A stretch of 15,796 nt of DNA from Zancudomyces culisetae (Eukaryota > Kickxellomycota > Harpellomycetes > Harpellales > Legeriomycetaceae), in contig LSSK01001399.1 of NCBI GenBank assembly GCA_001969505.1, positions 1 through 15,796 on the forward strand. Direction: 5' to 3'. Positions 1 through 8,897 of the stretch are shown piece after piece (positions within the stretch are counted from its first letter, which is position 1; every line of letters begins with the position of its first letter). Position numbers and translations under genes: made by a program. The notes beneath the pieces were generated by a model. That model saw only the letters and a list, made by a program, of their open reading frames with translations, was not told the DNA's origin and ran no database searches.

Positions 1-191
1 TTCATTGTTTGTGTTGGGTTTTTATAATCTAGACCAGAAAATAGTTCTAATTTTGTTGTTTTTCCAGCGTTTGCACTAGGGGTCTTTGTGATTACTACTG
101 GTGATTGTCTCTTCTCAAAAGTTGCACCCCTGATTCCAAAGGCTAGGATGACAACCATGGCGATGATGCTAAACAGTCTAATTCCGTACAT
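1..191 (-). CDS. Secreted/membrane protein, N-terminal part (runs off left edge)
   Basis: On the minus strand an ATG at 191-189 opens a frame that stays open for 63 codons to the window edge. The N-terminus is a textbook secretory signal: a short basic n-region (MYGIR), a hydrophobic stretch at about residues 6-20 (LFSIIAMVVILAFGI), then RGA, a plausible signal-peptidase site. A Lys-Arg pair at residues 27-28 could be a Kex2/furin-type processing site. The rest is Thr/Ser/Lys-rich without a recognisable domain. The gene is therefore probably an extracellular or wall-associated protein, or a type II membrane protein if the segment is not cleaved. No family assignment is possible from 63 residues. 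It is divergent from the weak plus-strand ORF that begins near 235, leaving only about 45 bp for both promoters. The start is the only in-frame ATG preceding the hydrophobic segment. Confidence 0.55.
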   Translation of the reverse strand, partial: MYGIRLFSIIAMVVILAFGIRGATFEKRQSPVVITKTPSANAGKTTKLELFSGLDYKNPTQTM

Positions 192-234
192 CTTTTCTAT
201 TTTTATTTTCTTCCCTTTCTAGGTATTTGGGTAG

Positions 235-679
235 AGTTTGTATTTAAATCTAATTGATGAAATTTATAAATTGGCTGATTCTTCTATAGAAAACAAAGGA
301 AATGATTTTGTGAGAATAACTGGAATGCTTAGAAATATCAAGGCTTTATATACTGGATACGTGAATTTCAAGAAGCACAAATACATAACTTATGTTCAAC
401 AAACTTTCAACCCGAAGGCTATTAATTCATACTACAAAGTTGATTATTGGTTTTTTGCTTTTTTTTGTTATAAACTTGACACAAAAAATAAGAATATTCG
501 GATCATACCGAATAAGGATTGGTTTAATGAATAATATCGTTTCTAATACTGATACTCCGTGGATATAACCGCAGTTCATAAATATTCCTGTTCCACCAAC
601 TCAATCACAAATGAATGATTTTGATTGTGAAATGTATCATTTGCACTTATTAAATTGGTCAATTGTACTCTATTAAAAC
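235..679 (+). CDS. Possible small OB-fold-like protein; incomplete or degraded gene model
   Basis: A frame at 235-534 encodes about 99 residues. It is closed upstream by TAG at 232-234 and has no ATG before 325, so either a short upstream exon is spliced on (AG acceptors at 221-222, 233-234 and 235-236 lie at its start) or translation starts at Met 325. The segment around residues 25-55 (VRITGMLRNI, then alternating hydrophobics) resembles the first strands of an OB fold, as in TEN1 or small RPA subunits. That is pattern resemblance only. After a possible acceptor (CCGCAG, 569-574) a second open stretch runs from 575 to a TAA at 677-679 (PVPPTQSQMNDFDCEM). I could not find a canonical GT donor joining the two. 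It may be a real small gene, a decayed copy, or chance. Confidence 0.25.
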
Positions 680-1080
680 AAGACACGAGTTGCTTATTAA
701 GTAGTAATAGGAAGGAGAGGGGTGGGATAGCGTTAATTGTTTCTTTCATCGTTTAAAAATTTTGAAATTTAAAAACTATCAGGAGAGGGGGGGGGTGAGA
801 TAAATAGTAGAGTTAGGTAGTTTTCTGATCATCTAAAGACTAGACCACACAATCTATGTCCCATAAAACCGTTTCTTGTGATTATTCGCTGTTCGTAAAC
901 AATATTAAGCAATGGGATATACACGGTGAGCACCAAAGCGAATAGCAGTGCTTTTTATACGATATTGAGATTAGTGGTGGATAGTTTGTTTTTTTCATGT
1001 TCGCATTTATAGATGTGAGAATAAGCAAGTCGGCTAATGAGGATCAATAAAGTACAACGGGGTATCAATTTCAGTACTTG

Positions 1081-1118
1081 CTATTTTTCAATTCAATCTA
1101 TTTTTCAATTCAATCTAT
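1081..1118. repeat. 17-bp perfect tandem duplication
   Basis: The unit CTATTTTTCAATTCAAT occurs twice head to tail (1081-1097 and 1098-1114), followed by four bases of a third copy. It lies in AT-rich non-coding DNA. Its perfect identity suggests a recent slippage or repair duplication. No function is apparent. Confidence 0.9.
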
Positions 1119-1451
1119 GTTTTTTATTCTCGCTGAGACATTAAAAGGTCTCGGACAATGATACTTGATATAGAAAAAAAAAGTCTACTGGAGTAATTTT
1201 GCTCCATTTGTCTAATCTCAAGAAACGTTTTCAGTTGTGTCAGACTTTAGTATGGGGTTTATTGTGTTAAAAAATGTGACAGAAATGGCCCTCTTTGCAT
1301 CAAAAATAGCAAAATCCGACTCACCAATTAAACTTGAAAGAGTTTTAGCGGAGATGCTTACTAACACACCATGGGTCTCAAACCTCGAGAGGACAAAATG
1401 TAGTGCGCTTGATGAACCAGGCTTATAATAGGACTAAACCACCATAAAATC

Positions 1452-1551
1452 TTCGTGGCTTCACGAACACAGGTTTTGTTGAATTTTATCGACTCGGGTC
1501 AACACCTGGTTAAGGGGTGTGTAGCAATGCGATGGTGAAGCTGAAACCTGT
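1452..1551. other. Cluster of nested inverted repeats, possible structured RNA
   Basis: A short hairpin lies at 1452-1467, with 6-bp perfect arms TTCGTG/CACGAA and the 4-nt loop GCTT. It is followed at once by a longer nested structure. ACAGGTTT (1469-1476) pairs perfectly with AAACCTGT (1544-1551), and two further G-T pairs are possible. Inside it ATCG (1488-1491) can pair with CGAT (1530-1533), and ACACC (1502-1506) with GGTGT (1516-1520). The helices are properly nested, giving two adjacent stem-loops. The local sequence is also less AT-rich than its surroundings. I do not recognise a tRNA, 5S, U1-U6, SRP or RNase P sequence. Two hairpins followed by ACA-containing sequence could fit an H/ACA-type RNA, but this is speculation. 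Short inverted repeats also arise by chance in a window this size. Confidence 0.25.
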
Positions 1552-2323
1552 AAACACAATAAACTAAAGATGTGTTCAGTTTTCTTTGTGTCCTCTTTTT
1601 GTATCTGAACTCGGCGAATACTTTATTGGTGTGCATCAAAAGCAATCATAACTATAGCCCGAACATAAAAATCTTACATAGTGCATCGCTTGTTAACACT
1701 ACATGAGGTGATTATCAAAAAACATGGGTATCAAGAGTGTGGGATGGTCGCACATCTAGTTATTATGAGCGAGAAGATCTTTTTTTTTCATGTTAAGATT
1801 GTATTTTGTGCTTTCTAGTCTGATTTGTTCAAGCGCAAAGATTTTGACTTCATAAAAATAAAATTAATAAAAAAATAGACCAAACAAAGCACAAAATATT
1901 TGAATTAACGTAAACATGTAAAAGCAGGATTGAAAACAATAATACTATATTGCTTAATTGAAGTATCACGGATTTTGGCAAACAGAATAAAAAAGCAGCG
2001 ACAGCGATGGTTAGCTACAGACCAGTTTGTATTGAATACAGTGAAGGTAAAAGGAGGCATCTTAAATTACTTGCACTATATGCTCACTTATAAAGCTAAT
2101 ACTAAATCTCTAAAGGAATTTAGTGTAAAGATATTAAATTTTACCAAAATATAGATTTTGAAAGCAGAACGGAAAAGATAGTGAACAAGTATATTAAAAA
2201 CATAAAAGGGGCTGTCCCAGAAAAAGAGAAAATGAATAAACATAAGCATAACGAGGTAAGGGTTAATTACCCTTAACTAAACCGTATAGGCAATAAATGC
2301 AAGATTCTGTACGTACGTAGAGC

Positions 2324-3573
2324 ATGGGAAGATATGATTTAACTGAGGAGTTGGAGGAAGAAAATGCATTTATACTTGAGGACTACGAAATAGACTCAAT
2401 AAATGTGGAAAGCGATCAGGAAAAGATATTCAAGGTACCACAAAAAACACCATACGAGAAAGTTATTATGTTTTTGGATTCATTCCAAACTTAGTTGATT
2501 GATCTACGAGAAGAGATATTGGTACAAATACCATCAAATTAACACCTAGTAACAAAAATTCTAGAGACTAGGGGAAGCCACGGTAAATAGCATAAAAAAA
2601 AATCGCAACAGCCGGAAGACCCCAAGGAAAGTATTGACTCCAGAGTCGTTTCGGATGGATTATGCTATCGAAGAGTTTGAAGTACCACAGTTTAACCTGA
2701 ATTTAAGCCCGATTCCTCTACCTTTAGAGTCAGAAAAAGAAAATACAACGGGATTTCCAACTACAAAAGTAGCCGTTGATCATGGTAGTATAAAAAGTGA
2801 TGGAGAAAGCATTTTTTCGCATAATCGTCGGAGGAAAGAGGAGCTGAAACGCAAGCGTAGAGTAGGTATGGACAGTAGAGCCGTACCAGAATGGAACAAA
2901 AATAGTTCCATGAATACAGACAAAAGTCAACTTGTTGTGACTTATGGACGAGAGATCGGTCACAATGTCCGAAGAGGAGCGAAGAGGACGAGCAAAAGGC
3001 ACAATAGAGCTATTGGACGGCGGTTAGGGGGTGATACATCTGAAGACGGCGGATATAGACGTGAGTACGAAATGTTGGGTCGGGGAGTGAAGGGTGTGCA
3101 CCGATACGAGTACTCACAGATGATGGCATTGTATTTTAAAATGAGATTCGAGATGGACGACTTAAAGGTAATTGTAGCTTTATTTATTTTATAGTTTGTC
3201 TATCAGTATGGATGTATACATTTTATATTACAAAAACAACACCAGTACTAACCTAGAGAGTATATGGGAATAGAGAGCTTTTGAACAACTAAAATCACAG
3301 TTAAACGAGCAAGGAAATAGTGAGAAGAGAGGCAGTCGTGCGGATACTAAAATCCAAACATCAATGAGAGTTACAACTTTTTCTAAAACAGTACCCAAAA
3401 GGCTGGATTTTAACTCTGCAGCAACTGGGAAAGTCGAGCAGAGAAAAGTATCAGAATTCAGTCTTACCCGGTTTCTTTGGGTGATTTCTACCGTATTAGT
3501 CACTGTGCCAGTACTTGTGTTTATTTATTTACTACCAAACTCCGCATTTTTCGATCTAAAATATGATCTATAG
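2324..3573 (+). CDS. Orphan tail-anchored protein with NLS-like basic region (4 exons, 346 aa)
   Basis: Exons: 2324-2434, 2495-2521, 2565-3167 and 3274-3573, all phase 0. The last intron is canonical: GTAATT donor, perfect TACTAAC at 3246-3252 and TAG acceptor 3271-3273. The first two (60 and 43 nt, donors GTACCA and GTACAA) are less typical, but the second carries TAGTAAC before CTAG, and removing both fuses a continuous amphipathic helix (about residues 32-58). An in-frame TAG at 2318-2320 precedes the ATG. Visible features are an acidic N-terminus, a Lys/Arg-rich stretch (residues 57-68), an NLS-like RRRKEELKRKRR (134-145), an Arg-rich region (182-225), a second helix (about 230-257) and a single hydrophobic segment (313-334) followed by only 12 residues. 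That layout fits a tail-anchored protein, and the basic stretches suggest the nuclear envelope or spindle pole, which is inference. I do not recognise the family. Exons 3-4 are firm; the 5' exons are moderately supported. Confidence 0.6.
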
Positions 3574-3973
3574 GCGTAGAAGCAAAAATAGTGATGTTTT
3601 ACGGCAGGATTTGTAAGATAAATAACTCATTGTTTATTGGAGAAGTTTTGTTGAGTATTTGATTAGGTAGAAGTTCTGTAGTTATAGTTTAGTAATAAAC
3701 TGTGTGGATGTACTTTCTTGATTTATGTCAGCTAACATGCTATAATGTGAGCAATGTGAAGGGTTTTTTTTTTTTGCAGCTTGGAGTTGGCAGTCATTTA
3801 AATAAAGCTATTTTCAGCAATTTTTGGAAAGCCGAATGAATGGCAAATAAAAAAAGCGTGCGCTTAAAAAATTTGAGATGAAAAAAAATGCACTCAAATC
3901 GGAATTAGTGGTTAACTATCTGGTTCTATTTTCAATTCATAAGAAAAAAACAAAATAAAGCAAAGCTCAGAAA
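3574..3973. other. Intergenic region, 3' end of orphan gene and GLE1 promoter
   Basis: A 400-bp AT-rich spacer between tandem plus-strand genes. It contains AATAAA-type hexamers (for example near 3693 and 3800) that could serve as polyadenylation signals for the upstream gene. A T10 tract near 3764-3775 and A-rich runs lie close upstream of the GLE1 start. No ORF or repeat of note is seen. Confidence 0.5.
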
Positions 3974-6475
3974 ATGTCGTTGGAACAGCCACAACTGACC
4001 AGAGGGAGAAGAGGGTACGGACTTTTTGCCGAGTTGATCAAGGATTGGGATAACCAGCCAGAGAGTGCTGAGTACAATGATGATACAAGCAAAGAGTATG
4101 ATAATGTTTTTGATAATTTGAGCCAGCTCAATATATGGTAAGTCCATCTCACAATTTAGAAATGCAAGCTGTTTAATCGTACAATAGATCAAAAGTAATA
4201 TCATTTTGCTTGGTACAAATCTCGAAGAGCAAAGATATATGAAAGCAAACAAGTATCTACAAAAAAGTAACATGATATTAGGCCCGATAAAATCCACCAC
4301 GACAAACGAAAAAGTACAATAGGTGCCAAGAATGCTAAAGGATTAAACGAAGAAAAAAGATTTTTTGAAGTAACAGGCTCGGCAAGCGAGTATATTCCCG
4401 ATGGAAAAAGTTCGGTGTCGTACGTGCAAAAAATGCTGGTAGGTTTGATACGCTTTTTTGTACCATATCGATGCGATTATCAACATGAAAAAATAGCTAA
4501 TGAGAGATTAAATACTCAAAATATACGAATATTTGAAATATAGAAACAGTATAGCCACAATGTAAATGCGAGAGGACACCTGAAAAAGATTCTATTGGTA
4601 GAACAGGAGGCCGAGAGGGGGGTACAAGAGAAAAATCAACAACTGGCAAAGGAAACTGGACGTATCATGTCGGGAATTGAAAAACTCAATGGTATTAGAA
4701 AAAGTCTGGAAGCCGACGCTCAAAATCCAAAAAATATGGGGGTTATGGTGGACCAAGATGTTGAGCAGGCATTGAAGAGGGTAGAACAAATTAAGAAAGA
4801 ATATGAAATGAAAAAGCAGGAGGAAGAGCGGCTGAAAAGAGAAATAGAGATTAATAAGCAAAAGAAACTCGACGAACAAAGAAAGGCTGCTGAGCAGCGA
4901 ATCGCAGAGCGTTTACAAAAGGAGAAGCAGGAGGTTGCAGAAAAACTTAAGGAAGGCAGCGCACAATCAACGTCACAACTACAGTCACAATCACAAGTAC
5001 AACCAAGCGTAAAAACAACCCAAGAAAGCGTAGCACCTCAGGCCTCAGCACCAGGCCTTATGAATGATGTGATTGTAAAGACAATAGAAAAATATAAAGC
5101 CATGTACTTGGACTTGAAAAACAATATCCAGGTCAAGGTGACGAGCGATGCGTTTGTCAGGAAGTATGTGTTTGGGCACAAAAAGACCATAACAATGAAA
5201 ATAGGACAACTGACAAACAGTAAAAGTCAGATCGCTTCTGTGGTAAGTATTTTTTTTACTTAATTTGATAGAGTTAACTTCAAAATAGATAATTCATTCA
5301 CTAAGGAGATTTGTAAAAAATAGGTTCGAATTATAGACGGGTGTATTGAAGATAGTAAAAAGCATTCAACTACCACATATCTGTGGTGTCTAAATTTATT
5401 AGCAAAGGCGTTGGTTGTAAGTATGACAAGCAGTGACATTCGTTCACTCGAAAAATGGTGTTGACAAGATGCACTTTTAAGAGTCCTTTTACTATGTACT
5501 CTAAAAAGCTAACTAGTGTAATGGAACTGTTATTGAAAATTGTTATTATTTTGAAACAAATAGAAACAAGCAGAGAATGAGGTATCGGTAAAGAATAGTG
5601 CTGCATTTCCGTTAGCAGAAACGGCAGTGTCATTAATGATTAGGCATAAAGAATTGGTGGATATGATATATGTCCGCTTGTATAAAAAGTGTCCATACAT
5701 ATTCCCAACAGATTTTGAGTTTAGCGTAAGCAATATTCATTAATTACTGTTGCTATTATCCATTCGTGTTTAATTAGCAACAGATTTATATAATACCAAG
5801 AAATACTATTTAGATTAAAACTAGAGGACGAATTATGATAAAATGTAACCTGAAAAATCTATAAAAAAAATTAGAATAAGTCAAAGGACGAAATAAAAGG
5901 CGTTTTGGGATACAAAAAAGCCTCGGGTGGATGGGAAGCAATGCCAGTTTACCAAGAACGGATTTGTGGTATTTTTGCGCTGTACTCTGCTATTCTTCAA
6001 ACGATATCTACAGGTAAAAATTTGGATTATTTTACTATCTCAAACTAATTCAGTTTGGTAATGTCGAGAAGCAGTCTTCTCTTCCACTATCCACTCTAAA
6101 AAAAGTCAGTAAAGAAGATTCGTGTGGTAGATTTTATTATTGAAAATTTCTGTTGAATATTCTATAGAGGGAGTAAATCCGATGCCGATATCGAATGGAT
6201 GGGTCTGGCTATCTAGAACTTGTAATCTTCGACCACTTCCTATCAGTCCGGCTTTGATATCGGTATTCCTTGAGATTTGCGGGACAGTTATGGAGTATTC
6301 GTATAAACCGCACTTTGAAAAGTTGGTTTTATTGGTGAAAAACCACTATATTCAAACCATTTCAACGACTAATAGCACTACTGTAGCGGCAATTAGTCGA
6401 CTAGAAACCATTATTAACGAGTATTTATCCACAAAGTCATTTGCAATGTCTGAAGCTAGATTGATGAAGCCTTAG
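3974..6475 (+). CDS. GLE1: GLE1, nuclear pore mRNA-export factor (7 exons, 573 aa)
   Basis: Exons: 3974-4137, 4282-4438, 4544-5242, 5324-5416, 5564-5725, 5875-6013 and 6168-6475. All phases agree and the sum is 574 codons including TAG. Donors are GTAAGT, GTAGGT, GTAAGT, GTAAGT, GTAAGC and GTAAAA; acceptors all end in TAG. Gle1 is the inositol-hexakisphosphate-dependent activator of the DEAD-box ATPase Dbp5/DDX19 at the cytoplasmic face of the pore. The protein has a short N-terminal region, a Lys/Glu-rich coiled coil (about 108-243), a Gln/Ser-rich linker (244-275) and the conserved C-terminal domain (about 279-573). The domain carries the family blocks AFPLAETAVSL, RLYKKCPYIFP, LGYKK and GWVWLSRTCN. 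The Arg-x-x-Lys-Lys at 409-413 has the same spacing as the yeast IP6-contacting residues R374/K377/K378 (recalled from the literature). Length is close to yeast Gle1 (538). Translation starts at the only ATG of exon 1 that keeps phase; exon 1 itself is the least conserved part. Confidence 0.93.
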
Positions 6476-6960
6476 TGTTATAATTTTTGTCTTGTTTTGT
6501 TTTACATTTCAACCAGAGGAATTAGTTACAAACTCGTTTTTTTTTCTTTACATGTATCATTTTAAAATATTGGTATTACGGTTTTGTCAGAGTATGTAGA
6601 TAGGATATATCGCCAGCAGATAGTTGTGGGCATCTACAAACAAGTCAATATAAACACAGCCCCAATGGTGGAGAATCCAGTTTATAATTTTTCTTTTTTT
6701 CTAAGGGGCATATCTATTAATTTGTAATTGGATGATCAGTGTTAATAAGGGCAAATTATGATCAGGCGCTTATTGATTTATTCTAATTACAAAACTCAAC
6801 CAAATAATTAATTAGGAAGAATATATACCTCAATATTTGCACATTGTAAACACTCGAATTCCTGACAGATTAAATAAGTGTGATATCGAGTTGATATATA
6901 TAGACTAAAAACCAACGGATTTTGGAAAACGAGGTAAAAAACCAAGAAAAATACTAAATA
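6476..6960. other. Intergenic region between GLE1 and the 630-aa orphan gene
   Basis: About 485 bp of AT-rich sequence. It must hold the GLE1 3' UTR and the promoter of the next gene. TAATTAATTAG-like palindromic AT stretches (near 6806-6816) and a TATATATA run (6893-6901), about 60-70 bp before the next start codon, are possible core-promoter material. No coding potential or long repeats are seen. Confidence 0.5.
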
Positions 6961-8865
6961 ATGTACTTGAATCTTGAGGAAATTTCAAGGTAAGAAATTT
7001 CATTAGAAAATCAATAGAAAAAACAGTGAAAAAGTAGGGAGGTACTGGCGGTTAACATTAAAGGACGTGTAAGTGAATAATGTTAAATTATCATGAAAAT
7101 TATAGTGAGGTAGAAAAACAGACACGAAAATGCGAACTGAAGCTCGAGCAGATAAAACAAACCGAGGTAATAATACTGGCCTATATAAATAAATGGGTAG
7201 TGGAGGAAAAAATAGTGTGGAACAATAAATTCAAACACCAACTTAATAAAATAGAGAGAAAAAAGAAGGTTAAAGAGCCTACAAGTATTGCAGATATTCG
7301 ATAATACAAAAAGAATAAAAGAGATTCTCCAGGCAAATCGATCAACAGTACAAAATAATACAAAAGGACAAAGTAATAACACGGGTAAGAGAGTAAATGT
7401 GTTATTGATGGATCTGGGATATGAGCTAGAGGATCAGGATGGGGACCAGAGCTTGGGTTTGGGCTTGGATTGGAGTTGTGGTTGGAGTAGTGGACAGGAA
7501 GTCAAGAGCCAAAAGGTAATTGTGAGGCAACAGTTGGATTTTGCCAGTAGTATCAAAATAGTATATCCACAAATTACCAAGTGTTTTCCAAGTGATAATG
7601 CTGATGGAGATAGTGACGGGGGTGATGTTATTATGATCAGTGAGGAGGGTTGTGGAAATCTCGGTTCAGGGGGTACACAGGTTGAAGTAGATATTTATCA
7701 TGATCGTGACTTGGAATTTGGTCAGGGGGATGAATATGGTGCTTGGAAAGGTAAGGGGGTTAATGTTGTTTTTGTGGCGTGTATAACATATGGTCTACTT
7801 CGAGAGGAAGAGGAGGAGGTGAAAAAGTAGGGGTTTGCAGGTCAAATTGTGGGAATTTGCAGAAAAAATGTTATGATTTGATCCTGTGGTATAATGGTAT
7901 GGCGATTTTGTGATTTTGTGATGTAGTGGTGAGGATATCGCTGAGTGTGGAAAAATGTTGGTTTAGTTATAAACAGATACATCACTGTATAATTTAGGTT
8001 ATTTGGTGGATATGAATACATTTCTTGACCGAAAAAGAACGAAAACCAAAAGAAAATCAAATAATCAAATGGCTGAATATAATGTTTCTGAGTATGAGGA
8101 TAGCAGCAGCAGCAGCATACACGAAACGCGTAATGGCAGGTAATATAGAACAATGGACTAATCCAGAAATGTGTTATTTTAATAATTGTGTTTATATGAC
8201 ATTTGAAGGGGGTTTATAAAGCTATTAGGAAATAAAAAAGAAAAAAAAAAGAGGTAAAGAGTCTTAATGCTAACGATAAAAAATAGCAAGCTGAAATTTG
8301 AGGCAGAGAAATGTAGTGATGAGGGTCATGGGGGGTTGATACTTGGTGACTATGTAGTGTTGCTAAGCTATGATGATTGTTATCAAAATATGATGGGTAT
8401 GGGAGGATACTCAAAGGAACTCATGCGGGAACAGCGACAGAGTAAGTTTAAAACTATAACAACTATACTTTATATACAGTTATATACAATTATATATTTA
8501 TGTATGTATGTATGATATGATATGGTGTGGTGTGGTGTGGTGTGGAAAGGAGGTATTGATGGGAGATGAGCAAATGAAAGTTGGTTTTCATAACGGATGT
8601 AAAAACAACATGAAATGATACTAGAACAAACTAAAAAAAATATTTTATTTTAATTTATTAAACCCAGAATTTGATTATAAAATAGAACAAGAAAAGAATG
8701 ATAAAGAGAATGAGGGATGGTGGAGTGCTGATGGTAGTGGTAGTAGTGGTAGTAATGATAGTAGTGAGATGGTGGTTATAAGATTTGCAAAATTACGATT
8801 TTTGGATTATGCAACTCCCCTTGCAATGAGCACGAGATGGAATAACAGTGTATACTACGCCAATG

Positions 8866-8897
<32 letters not shown>

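Larger units (their letters stand above)
680..2323. other. 1.6-kb stretch without a supported gene
   Basis: No convincing coding gene is seen on either strand. The longest plus-strand open stretches are at 1252-1428 (59 codons from an ATG) and 1930-2154 (74 codons, no early ATG). Neither matches a family I recognise or joins neighbours by phase-consistent introns. Non-coding features present are two purine/G-rich blocks (about 708-730 and 780-803, the second with nine consecutive G), a 17-bp tandem duplication (1081-1118), a set of inverted repeats at 1452-1551 and a 10-bp palindrome TACGTACGTA at 2310-2319, close to the next gene's start codon. The right end presumably holds the promoter and leader of the 2324 gene. 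Confidence 0.6.

Noticed and set aside
2208-2222. GGGGCTGTCCCAG as a transposon terminal repeat
   Set aside because: No matching inverted copy or target-site duplication was found in the window, and no transposase frame is nearby.
2324-2590. TAA/TAG read as glutamine (ciliate-like genetic code)
   Set aside because: Reading the stops as Gln gives a plausible peptide here, but CSE1, GLE1 and the ABC transporter contain many CAA/CAG Gln codons and no internal TAA/TAG over more than 2000 codons.
7167-7293. Continuation of the second orphan exon through its GTAATA donor to a TAA at 7302-7304
   Set aside because: It would end the protein early; splicing 7166 to 7294 (GCAG acceptor) keeps phase and continues the coiled coil. 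It is kept as a minor alternative.
8025-8219. 64-codon frame with an Ala run
   Set aside because: The same bases read in another frame give a Ser run and phase-consistent exon 4 (7998-8139) of the orphan gene; the Ala frame joins nothing.
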